Assembly: GCA_023356515.1 (NCBI GenBank)
Contig: JAKQYG010000008.1
Location: 1-22,776, forward strand
Source of the DNA: Trichodesmium sp. MAG_R04
GTDB taxonomy: Bacteria; Cyanobacteriota; Cyanobacteriia; Cyanobacteriales; Microcoleaceae
Length of the DNA stretch: 22,776 bases
Direction of reading: 5' to 3'
The notes under the pieces are model-generated. The model did not search any database and was not told the DNA's origin. It worked only from the letters and a program-made list of their open reading frames with translations. Below are positions 1-7,798 of this stretch, in pieces. How positions within the stretch are numbered: position 1 is the first letter of the stretch; the number at the start of each line of letters is the position of its first letter. Both the position numbers and the translations under genes were made by a program.

Positions 1-1656
1 ATCCTTATTCTCCCGTACCAAATATAGTGCAGCCAGATATTCTGCCAACGGTTCGACGGTAAAACGAATTTGATTTCTGTCTTGTATTTCACCATATCCA
101 ATAGAATGAACGATTTTCAAATGTTTCTCAAAATACTCAATACATAATGTTCCATCATTTCTCCCTAACCCCTCAAAAGCTTCAACCACTTTTTCCCGTT
201 CTGTATAGGATGGTCTATAATTTTTCTCCACACATTTCCAAGCAATTAGTTGAGCATCCTCTGTAACTGTAGGATATTCACCCCTAGTCTCTATTTCACC
301 TTTGGCATTCAACTTTTGTAAATAGTTAAGCATTAGATCGGGAATATTGTCGAGAGAACCCTCCAAGGTCAAATTATTCTCCTTACTATTAATCATCTTC
401 TCGGCATAAAACCTTGCCAACAAAGCAGTAACAGTCTTCTGCTTCCCAAAAATGCGTTCAATTTGAGCGCACTCGCGCAAAAACTCTTCTTGATCCGCCT
501 CAAACAAATGCCACTTACCCTGCTTCTTCAGATACTCCTTGATAAAGTAAACCAACTTTTCACCATCAAACCGGAGAGTCTTAATTTTGGCATCAATACC
601 CCATAAATTTTCCTCTATTCTGGAAACAACAATTAAAGCATTTGCCGGAAATTCTTTGGCATCAGGATTAATTTTTGCTTGAGTTTCTGGACTCATCTCC
701 GAATAACGATCTATTATCAATAAAATTCGGCGCTTTCGCAAGAGTTGTTCAACTAATAATTCATCTGCAATTATTTGTTCCTCGTCGATCAACTCCTGAG
801 TTTTGGCCACAATTGTTTCCATTATCGGTTTGATGTCATCTCCAGTATGATCAATTTCTTGGTTAATTAAAACTGGTAACATCAAATATTGATGTAAAGC
901 TGGATATTCTTCCTGCTTTTTCATTGCCCATTTAGCTATTTGACAAGCAATAGTTGTTTTTCCTGATCTTCCCTCGCCCCAAATTAACAGTCGTATTCGT
1001 TTTTCTCTTCGACAATATTTTATCAAAGCTTCCTCTGTCAGTTCATCAATTTCTATACCATTTAATTCAACTGGAAGAGGAACATAATCTTTTCCCTCGT
1101 TAATAGTAGATGTCTCCAGAAACTTTTTATGGAAAGTCGCCCAATATTTTTTAACCCAAGCATCTAGTACCCTAGGGTGATACCTGCTTAAACGCAAGAT
1201 ATTTCTAAATAGTTTAATTTCTGGATTTACGGGTGTTTGCGGTATCTTCAATTCTTTAGGTAGCGCCAATAACCATAGGGGGCGAAAAATGAAAACTATC
1301 AAATAGAAACACATCAGTAAAAAGATGAAAATTAGCCACCTTCCCGTTTTCGTTTTTATCAAAAACCCTATAATTTTTGAATTTTCCTGTTGTATCAAAT
1401 TTGACTCAACTTCTTCTTCCTCAGTTTTTAAATTGTCCTGTGTTGTTTGTTCTGTGGGTTGACTTGTGTTGTTTTGTACAAGTTTAGTAGTAGGTTGAGG
1501 GTTGGACTTAACATTTTTTTGAGCAAGTGCTAGACTATTAATTTGCTGAGTGCCTGGATATACTGGATCAAAATTTGTTGCTATTAAAGGCAATGAAGTA
1601 GATAAGAGTAGTATTTGTAGTACAGCTAATAAAGTCTGCTTAGGTTGTTTGGCCAT
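1..1656 (-). CDS. Membrane-anchored NACHT-type STAND NTPase, 3' end outside window
   Basis: An open frame of 552 codons runs from ATG at 1656 to the window edge without a stop, so the C-terminus is missing. Residues 9-26 form a hydrophobic N-terminal signal/anchor. Residues 27-105 are polar and rich in Q, N, T and E, and a strong membrane segment follows at about 107-131. The NTPase begins with Walker A GEGRSGKT (227-234). Walker B is ILLIIDRYSEM (311-321) and a sensor-like LIVVSR follows (341-346). EPLAEYLAALYLV (535-547) resembles the conserved end of NACHT modules. NACHT STAND proteins are ATP-driven switches used in signalling and often in anti-phage defence; the sensor repeats that would show the ligand lie outside the window. 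No clear Shine-Dalgarno precedes the ATG, and an in-frame TAA lies 12 codons upstream. The NACHT assignment is fairly sure; a defence role is only inference. Confidence 0.85.
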   Translation of the reverse strand, partial: MAKQPKQTLLAVLQILLLSTSLPLIATNFDPVYPGTQQINSLALAQKNVKSNPQPTTKLVQNNTSQPTEQTTQDNLKTEEEEVESNLIQQENSKIIGFLIKTKTGRWLIFIFLLMCFYLIVFIFRPLWLLALPKELKIPQTPVNPEIKLFRNILRLSRYHPRVLDAWVKKYWATFHKKFLETSTINEGKDYVPLPVELNGIEIDELTEEALIKYCRREKRIRLLIWGEGRSGKTTIACQIAKWAMKKQEEYPALHQYLMLPVLINQEIDHTGDDIKPIMETIVAKTQELIDEEQIIADELLVEQLLRKRRILLIIDRYSEMSPETQAKINPDAKEFPANALIVVSRIEENLWGIDAKIKTLRFDGEKLVYFIKEYLKKQGKWHLFEADQEEFLRECAQIERIFGKQKTVTALLARFYAEKMINSKENNLTLEGSLDNIPDLMLNYLQKLNAKGEIETRGEYPTVTEDAQLIAWKCVEKNYRPSYTEREKVVEAFEGLGRNDGTLCIEYFEKHLKIVHSIGYGEIQDRNQIRFTVEPLAEYLAALYLVRENKD

Positions 1657-1689
1657 AAAGTATAATACCCAAAAATAGAATTTTTGAAG

Positions 1690-2205
1690 TTATATTATAG
1701 CAATACAATATTTTTTACCTCGTTTAATCATCGTCGATTTTTTTTGTCTAAAAACAAAATATACATCTTGTTTCTGATATTTTTTCAACCAGTGAGATAG
1801 AAAAATACTATGGAACTCTCTATCTGCTGTTATTATGATTCTCTGGCCTTTTAATAATCTTATAATTGGACGAATTACTGCTTTTTGTTCGGTTAAATTA
1901 CTAGCTCCTTTATGAGTTAAAATTTTCCAATATAATGGTATTGCCCTCTTTTTTCAAGCTAAACTAATCATTAATATATTAGTATTTTGCCACTGAGTTC
2001 TATCTAAAATTAATACTAATTCTGAGGAAATAATAAATAAATTTTCTATGATTTTTTAACTAAAGGAAACCAAAATAAAGGTAGGCTAAACTCTTTTAAA
2101 GTTAAAAATCTTTGTATATGTTTCCCCTTACTTTCTGATTTTATTGGTAGGGGAAAATAATTACTTAATTTTGATATCTGTACAGTTTTATGTACTGATA
2201 CTCAC
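1690..2205 (-). pseudogene. Degenerate IS4-family transposase remnant
   Basis: Reading the minus strand gives peptide stretches typical of cyanobacterial IS4 DDE transposases: GKHIQRFLTLKEF and PLFWFPLVKK in one frame, then LILDRTQWQNTN, KRAIPLYWKIL, GASNLTEQK and ITADREF in another. The first and second catalytic aspartates (DRTQW, DREF) are present. The gene is broken by a frameshift near 2050-2060 and by an in-frame TGA at 1956-1954 where the family has Trp. It stops at TAA 1692-1690, before the region that should carry the catalytic Glu. About the N-terminal half to two thirds remains, and no terminal inverted repeats were identified. It sits directly upstream of the NACHT gene and ends in the same reading frame. 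Confidence 0.8.
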
Positions 2206-2733
2206 GTATAATAATATTTGTAATGTTATTACTTGAGATGGACTCAACTTTTGCTTAATATGGCCTTGATAAAAGCCTAATATATTCATTTTTATTTATT
2301 TTTATTTATAATTACTAACCCTTTTTTATCATATTTTTAACTATTTCCAAAACTTTTTAAATGAATAAATAATCAACTCAGATGGTGGACAAAAGTGAAT
2401 TGGCGATCGCTACCTCCCAAATTCAAAGTCCCATTCTTTTTAAATTGAATTATTATTCAACTTATTGTCTCAAATAATTACTGTATCTACCATCAAGCTT
2501 ACTTGTCACCCCGTGAGAGTGTATAATTTAACCCTTGGCAATGATTAAGATGCGATAGAACTCCGTGACCCTTCGCGCTGGGGGAGCCTAGCGGTAGCTA
2601 TATCGCTAGGCTCCCCATACTATAAGTCTAAATACTTACTCAAGTTTTCCTCACCTTGATGTACTACTTTTAGTAGTCCAAAATACGGATCTTGTATTAC
2701 GTTTTGTCGTCCAGAATGTGGGTTACAAACTCT
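2206..2733. other. Intergenic spacer, no gene; AT-rich with HIP1 site and hairpin
   Basis: No protein-like frame is visible. It holds a GCGATCGC octamer at 2403-2410 and a strong hairpin at 2581-2616. Short similar strings at about 2237 (ATGGACTCAACTTTTG) and 2380 (ATGGTGGACAAAAGTG) may be vestiges of transposon ends, but this is not certain. Confidence 0.6.
2581..2616. repeat. Perfect 13-bp-stem palindrome
   Basis: GGGGAGCCTAGCG and its exact complement CGCTAGGCTCCCC are separated by ten bases. No T-run follows on either strand, so it does not look like a Rho-independent terminator. It is GC-rich in an AT-rich spacer and looks like a dispersed palindromic repeat of the kind common in cyanobacteria. 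Confidence 0.6.
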
Positions 2734-2991
2734 TTACCGAAAAATTGGGTTTAAAGCCTCGCCCATAAGCGGGCGACTTTTTAGTTGATTTTTTTTTCAC
2801 TGGTCTAGTCATTGTTGGTTTTTAGTTCACAGGAAATATATTAGTCGCGGGTGGGCATACCAAGACAAAAAACGGACGGGTCGGCAAGTGTAAAACTACT
2901 GCCAAAGTAGCGGCAGCCCGTGAAACGTCAACCCGCATCGGAGCTACGGCTCGGTTGTTTCCCCGTGCCTTTAGGCTGGGGAGGATGTCAA
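2734..2991 (+). mobile_element. Non-autonomous IS200/IS605-like element, copy A (possible omegaRNA-like right end)
   Basis: This 258-bp unit matches 6128-6384 in reverse complement with about a dozen differences. The left end has a subterminal hairpin (AAAG-cc-TCGCCC, loop, GGGCGA-CTTT, about 2753-2780). The right end has the hairpin CCCCgtGCCTttAGGCtGGGG followed by GAGGATGTCAA, a form I associate with cyanobacterial IS200/IS605/IS1341 right ends. One frame across the right part reads like a transposase tail (VKRQPASELRLGCFPVPL). In this family the 3' end of tnpB plus the right end encodes the guide (omega) RNA, so the right half may be a relic of one. There is no tnpA or tnpB coding region. 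The family assignment is recognition from memory, not a search. Confidence 0.6.
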
Positions 2992-3062
2992 ATGAGTCAG
3001 GACCTACACATAGGCACTAGATCCAGTTTTGCGTAAGTCCTTATGAGTATTGGCTTACCTAC

Positions 3063-3641
3063 TTAAGAAAACTCTTTCAACCTTGTTAACAAATGGTCAA
3101 AATAAGGAGCCAATTTTGCTTGCTGTTCAGAGGAAAATCTTTTTAAGCTAGCAGTTTTAATAGCTTCTAAACCACAAACCATTGCTGATAGTGGAACAAG
3201 TAATTCTTGATAAAGTAAATTCATATAATGTAGCCCTTCTTGGCTAGTAAACTCTGTATTATTACCAGCAATACCATAAGTCATACAACGTAAAAAATGC
3301 CAGAAATCTCGCCAACAAGCTTCAGCTCGAGCCGGTGGATATAAATCTCCACCTTTTGTCGTAATATTAGGATAGGTTGCTAATACTTTCCCCCTCGCTT
3401 CATCAACAATTTCCGCTGTATGTTCTCCCAGTAAACTAGCAGCTTCAATAGAAAAAATTGGCAGTTTTAAACTACTTTTGAGCAAACTTAAATCTTTGTC
3501 TGTTAGATAACGACCTTCATCATCAGCTATTTGAAAAAGTTGAATTATATCTGTTGGTAGAACTTCCCTCCAACTTTTAAAGCTAACTATTCTAGCTAGT
3601 GGAATTAATTGTTTTGCTTTTTCAGTTAACTCAATATTCAT
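3063..3641 (-). CDS. Phycobilisome-domain (allophycocyanin-like) protein
   Basis: A 192-residue protein with a phycobiliprotein-type globin-like domain. The segment GGDLYPPARAEACWRD (97-112) lines up with the chromophore loop of allophycocyanin alpha/beta. Cys109 corresponds to the bilin-attachment cysteine, and Arg111 and Asp112 to the residues that hold the tetrapyrrole. FLRCMTYGIAG (116-126) and LYQELLVPLSAMVCGLEAIK (143-162) match the following helices. The N-terminal ~90 residues are unlike true antenna subunits. To my knowledge this is a conserved cyanobacterial orphan family annotated only as phycobilisome protein. It starts 15 nt after the ndhD stop, so it is almost certainly co-transcribed with ndhD. 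Bilin binding is suggested by the residues but not shown. A role as an antenna, a bilin carrier or an assembly factor is open. Confidence 0.8.
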   Translation of the reverse strand: MNIELTEKAKQLIPLARIVSFKSWREVLPTDIIQLFQIADDEGRYLTDKDLSLLKSSLKLPIFSIEAASLLGEHTAEIVDEARGKVLATYPNITTKGGDLYPPARAEACWRDFWHFLRCMTYGIAGNNTEFTSQEGLHYMNLLYQELLVPLSAMVCGLEAIKTASLKRFSSEQQAKLAPYFDHLLTRLKEFS

Positions 3642-3656
3642 TTAACTTTTTTTGTT

Positions 3657-5339
3657 TTATTTAAAAACACCAGAAACAGATAATACTTCAGACTCAGGAA
3701 TTCTAGGAAATAAAAATCCCTTAGCAAATAGTTGAGGATTAGCCTTAGCAAAAGTGTATGATTGACGTACCTGACTATTTACTGCAACTGTCTTTGCATC
3801 ATACATTCCAGTTGCCATCTTAGGATATAAACCAATTCCGATAATCAAAACTAAGAAACAAAAAGCGATCGCCACTTCTCTTGGTTTAGCATCTGTATAA
3901 ACGGATTTCGCAGGCAAAACACAATTAGTACCAAAGCAAACCGCTTCATCTAAAACTTCATTTTCATAAGGAGTATCCTTCAGTAAACAAGCTGGTGCTT
4001 GACCAGTACTGTAGAACATTTGACGCAACATAGAAAGTAGATAGATAGGAGTCAATATCAGACCAATAGCTGCTAAAAATACCGTCAAAGTACGAAAAAT
4101 AGAGCTGTAAACATCGCTAGTAGTGAACCCTACAAACACCATCAATTCGCTTGCAAAACCACTCATCCCAGGAAGAGCCAAAGACGCCATTGCACTAACT
4201 GTAAACAAAGCAAATACTTTTGGCATCACTCGACCAAAACCACCCATTTCATCTAATACCAAAGTGTGGAGGCGATCATAAGTAACACCTGCAAGGAAAA
4301 ACAACACTGCAGCAATTAAACCATGGGAGATCATCTGTAGTAAAGCCCCACTTACTCCCAAGTCAGTGAAAGAAGCAATACCCAACAACACAAAACCCAT
4401 ATGAGCAACAGAAGAGTAAGCCAAACGGCGTTTCATGTTAGATTGACCAAAAGAATTTAAGCCACCATAAACAATATTAACCACACCCAGAATTGCCAGA
4501 ACAGGAGCAAAATAAATATGAGCATCAGACAGCATTTCCAAGTTAAGACGAATCAACCCATATCCACCCATTTTCAACAATACACCAGCAAGAATCATTG
4601 ATACAGGTGCAGAAGCTTCCCCGTGAGCATCAGGTAGCCATGTATGTAGAGGGAAAACCGCCAACTTAACACCAAAAGTAATAAGTAGTCCCAAATATAC
4701 TAGAAGTTCAAAAGCTAGTGGATAATCTTTCAGACCTAATTCCACCATATCAAAGGTAATATTGCCTTCGCCATAAAAAGCCATTCCCAAAGCTGCCACC
4801 AAAATAAATATAGAAGCAGCTGCTGTGTAAAGCAAAAATTTGGTTGCAGCATAGCGACGCTTTTGTCCACCCCACATTGATATAAGTAAGTAAACAGGAA
4901 CCAATTCTAGTTCCCACATAATGAAGAGTAACATTAGGTCTTGAGCAACAAACACCCCTACCTGAGCAGAATACAGAACCAGCATCAAGAAATAAAAAAG
5001 ACGTGGTTTGTAATCTACTTGCCACGCCGCGAATATTGAAAGTGTTGTTACTAGGCCAGCTAAAAGTACCAGTGGCATAGATAAACCGTCTACTGATACT
5101 GCCCAACTGAGACCTATTTGAGGAAGCCAAAGATATTTTTCTACCAATTGAAAACCAGAGTCGCTAGCATTGTAGTTATTCCAGAAAGTGTAGCACATTA
5201 AGGCCAAATTTGTAATACCTACACCAAGGGCATACCATCTCATAGTTTTTCCATCTTTATCCGGTATGAATGGGATCAGTAGAGCGGCCAGAAGAGGTAT
5301 TAAGACTATAGTAGTTAGCCAGGGAAATTGAGTTACCAT
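3657..5339 (-). CDS. ndhD: NAD(P)H-quinone oxidoreductase (NDH-1) chain 4, NdhD
   Basis: A 560-residue proton-pumping subunit of cyanobacterial NDH-1 in the thylakoid membrane, involved in respiration, cyclic electron flow and, in some isoforms, CO2 uptake. About 14 membrane segments are visible. Family motifs present are MWELELVPVYLL with the conserved Glu, GVKLAVFPLHTWLPDAHGEA with the conserved Lys and His, MGGYGLIRLN, SSVAHMGFVLLGI and LPGMSGFASELMVFVGF. The start MVTQFPWLTTI and the sequence class fit the NdhD1/NdhD2 group rather than NdhD3/D4, but I cannot separate D1 from D2. A loop of roughly 30 residues before DAKPREV is longer and more cysteine-rich than in the NdhD1 sequences I remember. 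It is the first gene of a unit with the phycobilisome-domain gene. Confidence 0.95.
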   Translation of the reverse strand: MVTQFPWLTTIVLIPLLAALLIPFIPDKDGKTMRWYALGVGITNLALMCYTFWNNYNASDSGFQLVEKYLWLPQIGLSWAVSVDGLSMPLVLLAGLVTTLSIFAAWQVDYKPRLFYFLMLVLYSAQVGVFVAQDLMLLFIMWELELVPVYLLISMWGGQKRRYAATKFLLYTAAASIFILVAALGMAFYGEGNITFDMVELGLKDYPLAFELLVYLGLLITFGVKLAVFPLHTWLPDAHGEASAPVSMILAGVLLKMGGYGLIRLNLEMLSDAHIYFAPVLAILGVVNIVYGGLNSFGQSNMKRRLAYSSVAHMGFVLLGIASFTDLGVSGALLQMISHGLIAAVLFFLAGVTYDRLHTLVLDEMGGFGRVMPKVFALFTVSAMASLALPGMSGFASELMVFVGFTTSDVYSSIFRTLTVFLAAIGLILTPIYLLSMLRQMFYSTGQAPACLLKDTPYENEVLDEAVCFGTNCVLPAKSVYTDAKPREVAIAFCFLVLIIGIGLYPKMATGMYDAKTVAVNSQVRQSYTFAKANPQLFAKGFLFPRIPESEVLSVSGVFK

Positions 5340-5481
5340 AATAACAATGAGAACAAATATTCACCTAATGTATTTTTGATTTACTCATATTACTAAATTT
5401 TGTAAATCTTTGTAAAGAGACATATCAATAAATATAAATATATTTTTTTATTAAAAAAATAATCTTAACTTATTAATAGTT

Positions 5482-5513
5482 TTGACATCCTCTCTGGCGT
5501 GAAGCTACGAATG
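5482..5513 (-). mobile_element. Possible solo IS200/IS605-type end remnant
   Basis: TTGACATCCTC (5482-5492) is the exact reverse complement of the GAGGATGTCAA that ends copy A at 2981-2991. It is followed by TGGCGTGAAGCTACG, a decayed version of the hairpin usual at such ends. No associated transposase sequence could be read beside it. Confidence 0.35.
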
Positions 5514-5913
5514 CTATACTAATTTTCATATTACAAATTGAATTGCAGAAAGTGGGCTAGAAGATCACTATCTCCTAACTTTATTTGTTGGTAAATGGTA
5601 TTAGAGCTAGGTCCTCCAATCAAATAAGTGTAGCAAACATTTATAGCAAAATCCACCTTGGTCAGGTATGGCCATGAGCGCTCACATATTTACATATTAC
5701 TATTGTCTGGAAACGTAGTACAGGATTCTACTAATATTATTAAATACAGATACGCACGTATTCTACTTGTAGTAATTTGTATTATGCGAACATACCAGCG
5801 CACGTTGCTATACACATATCCCAGGCAAGATTCTGGGACTGTAAACATTTACAGCGAATTTCACCTGAGTGAGGTACACCTATCGTGGACCAGATGCCCC
5901 CACTGGGAACATT

Positions 5914-6011
5914 TAATTTTTAAGATCTGTACTTCGTATGCTTAGAATTTGATGTAAATTTTAAATTTTAATATCCGTACTTCGTATACTTGAAATTTGC
6001 TGTATCAAATT
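5914..6011. repeat. Two-copy tandem repeat, 49-bp period
   Basis: GTACTTCGTATGCTT at 5929-5943 recurs as GTACTTCGTATACTT at 5978-5992, with matching flanks (TTTTAAGATCT / TTTTAATATCC before, AGAATTTGATGTA / GAAATTTGCTGTA after). This is an imperfect duplication in non-coding DNA. Confidence 0.65.
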
Positions 6012-6127
6012 TGATTATAAACAAGACTTAGGGGAACTCCTAGAAATACCCTATCTGTAATCTGTAGAGAGCAAATACCATCGTAGAGGTTAATTCCTTT
6101 TGTCCCTACCAGATATAGCAGTTTTGC

Positions 6128-6384
6128 TTGAGATCCTCCCCGGGCTAAAGGCACGGGAAAACAACCGAGCCGTAGCTCCGATGCGGGTTGACGTTTCACG
6201 GGCTGCCGCTACTTTGGCAGTAGTCTTACACTTGCCGACCCGTCAGTTTTTTGTCTCGGTATGCCCACCCGCGACTAATATATTTCCTGTGAACTAAAAA
6301 GCAACAAGGACTAGACCAGTGAAAAAAAATCAACTAAAAAGTCCCCCGCTTATGGGCGAAGCTTTAAACCCAATTTTTCGGTAA
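6128..6384 (-). mobile_element. Non-autonomous IS200/IS605-like element, copy B (inverted)
   Basis: This is the reverse complement of copy A, with about 95% identity by eye. Its right end (TTGAGATCCTCCCC on the plus strand) has one change in the terminal motif relative to TTGACATCCTC, and its end hairpin is less perfect. Its left end lies 53 bp past the rpmA stop. The right ends of copies A and B face each other across the ndhD unit. Small open frames overlapping it (6005-6199, 6100-6297) are shadows of the element. Confidence 0.6.
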
Positions 6385-6437
6385 GTCCTAATTGTAGTTA
6401 ATCAATGAACCTTTAATACCACATCGTCAGGAATATG

Positions 6438-6704
6438 TCAAGCTTCTTGAGCTACAGGATAAACACTAACTTTTTTCCGGTTTTTACCTTTTCTTTCAAA
6501 AGTTACCACGCCTTCAACTAGAGCAAATAAAGTATAGTCACTACCAACACCAACATTATTGCCAGCATGAAACTTGCTACCACGTTGTCTTACAATAATA
6601 TTGCCGGCTTTAACAGCTTGACCGCCATAACGTTTTACACCTAATCTTTGGGCATTAGAGTCTCGACCATTGCGAGTACTACCAGTACCTTTTTTATGAG
6701 CCAT
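6438..6704 (-). CDS. rpmA: 50S ribosomal protein L27
   Basis: An 88-residue bacterial L27. AHKKGTGSTRNGRDS at the N-terminus is the conserved tail that reaches the peptidyl-transferase centre, and RLGVKRYGGQAVKAGNIIVRQRG is cited here only by its first part, RLGVKRYGGQ, as the family core. Length is normal. A strong Shine-Dalgarno GGAGGA lies 5-6 nt before the ATG. It follows rplU by 64 bp in the usual rplU-rpmA order, so the two are one operon. Confidence 0.97.
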   Translation of the reverse strand: MAHKKGTGSTRNGRDSNAQRLGVKRYGGQAVKAGNIIVRQRGSKFHAGNNVGVGSDYTLFALVEGVVTFERKGKNRKKVSVYPVAQEA

Positions 6705-6768
6705 AATTTCCTCCGAATTTTACTATATATATTGACTATTTAAGCTATTCTGCCTGATTTTCAAGTTT

Positions 6769-7224
6769 TTATTCAGATACAGTTTCTACTTCTACTGTAG
6801 TTTCAGTAACTACCTCAGTCGTTTCTGAAGTTACTTCTAGAGCCAAACCTTGAGGTTCTTCTAATGGAGAATAGTCTTCTGATGCTAATACTTTTGCTAA
6901 TACTTTGCCATTGATACTTATGGAATCAATCATTAGGCGTGTAAGTTCTTGACGATGTCCCCTTTTTTTACGAGTCTTCTTTTTAGGTCGCATCTTGTAA
7001 ACGATAATTTTTTTACCCCGCAAATGTTTCATAACAGTACCCTCTACAAGAGCACCTTCTATCAGGGGTTGACCAATATGAACACCACCATCGTGTTGAA
7101 CTAGAAGTACATTATCAATAGAAATTTTATCTCCCTCTGACGCAGATAAAAGGTCAACATCATAAAAGCGACCTGATTCTACTCTTAGTTGTTTTCCACC
7201 TGTTTCAATAATTGCGTAAGTCAT
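6769..7224 (-). CDS. rplU: 50S ribosomal protein L21 with acidic C-terminal tail
   Basis: A 151-residue L21. The N-terminus MTYAIIETGGKQLRVE and the basic stretch MRPKKKTRKKRGHRQE (about 78-93), which binds 23S rRNA, are characteristic. The E. coli protein is about 103 residues. Here a tail of roughly 40 residues, rich in Glu, Thr and Val, follows the domain; such tails occur in other cyanobacterial and chloroplast L21 proteins. It is the first gene of the rplU-rpmA operon, and no strong Shine-Dalgarno is seen before the ATG. Confidence 0.96.
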   Translation of the reverse strand: MTYAIIETGGKQLRVESGRFYDVDLLSASEGDKISIDNVLLVQHDGGVHIGQPLIEGALVEGTVMKHLRGKKIIVYKMRPKKKTRKKRGHRQELTRLMIDSISINGKVLAKVLASEDYSPLEEPQGLALEVTSETTEVVTETTVEVETVSE

Positions 7225-7798
7225 TACTTTGTGTTTATAGGGTTGCCGTACAGGTAGCTGGTTCTGAAACTAATACCTATAAGTAATAATTTAATTACTT
7301 GAGATAAGTCAATGCTTTCTTTTTTTGCCAGCTTTTAATATGCCTGAACCTAATCCGAGCAGGATTTAGACACACAATCTATTACTATATCTGATTAAGT
7401 TAATTTTTGTCAAATTTAACTTCTGAAAGAGAGCTTGAATATAAAACTCATCAGATCTAGGGACTATTTGGTCGAGCTTGATTAAATCCATTGGTCCAAA
7501 GTTTAATTCATCAAGATGCGCATTTATTATTTTGCTGTTTTAACAGCGAAGTCGTTAGCGGAACTTACACAAAACAGCAGCAAAAAACAGCTTCAAATAT
7601 AGACAGCAAGAGGCTTTTACGTCAAAAAGGTATAATTCTTTTATAACCAAAGATTCTAGCCATTTTTAGGGCTTTGACCTAATTATCTTACCTAGACTGA
7701 CTTTTCCTGCGCAATGCTGCCCAAACAAGAATTTTTTTGCTCAGAAAATGTGTAAGTCCCACTAGGGATTTTCACCCCTAACTGCTCAAAGCTGATAA
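7225..7798. other. Intergenic spacer upstream of rplU
   Basis: No gene is seen. It contains a candidate rplU promoter (7283-7312) and a pair of overlapping inverted repeats at 7534-7590 (GCTGTTTTAACAGC, and TTTTGCTGTTTT against AAAACAGCAGCAAAA) that could form alternative hairpins. Confidence 0.5.
7283..7312 (-). promoter_or_regulatory. Candidate sigma70-type promoter of rplU-rpmA
   Basis: On the minus strand TTGACT (7312-7307) is followed after 18 nt by TATTAC (7288-7283). The start of transcription would fall near 7276, about 50 nt before the rplU ATG. It is a reasonable but unproven match in AT-rich DNA. Confidence 0.35.

Larger units (their letters stand above)
5340..6127. other. Intergenic spacer upstream of ndhD, repeat-rich, no convincing gene
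   Basis: The short plus-strand frame at 5658-5945 has no recognisable protein character. The spacer holds a remnant resembling an IS605-type end at 5482-5513 and a 49-bp imperfect tandem duplication at 5914-6011. The ndhD promoter should lie in the AT-rich part at 5340-5480, but no clear boxes were chosen. Confidence 0.55.

Noticed and set aside
4750..5130. 126-codon minus-strand frame inside ndhD
   Set aside because: It overlaps ndhD in another frame and reads as a shadow without family features.
5658..5945. 95-codon plus-strand frame
   Set aside because: It lies in a repeat-rich spacer, has no recognisable motif and no ribosome site, and ends in a tandem repeat.
6005..6297. Two opposing small frames (6005-6199 minus, 6100-6297 plus)
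   Set aside because: Both are produced by the IS605-like copy B sequence and its flank rather than by a gene.
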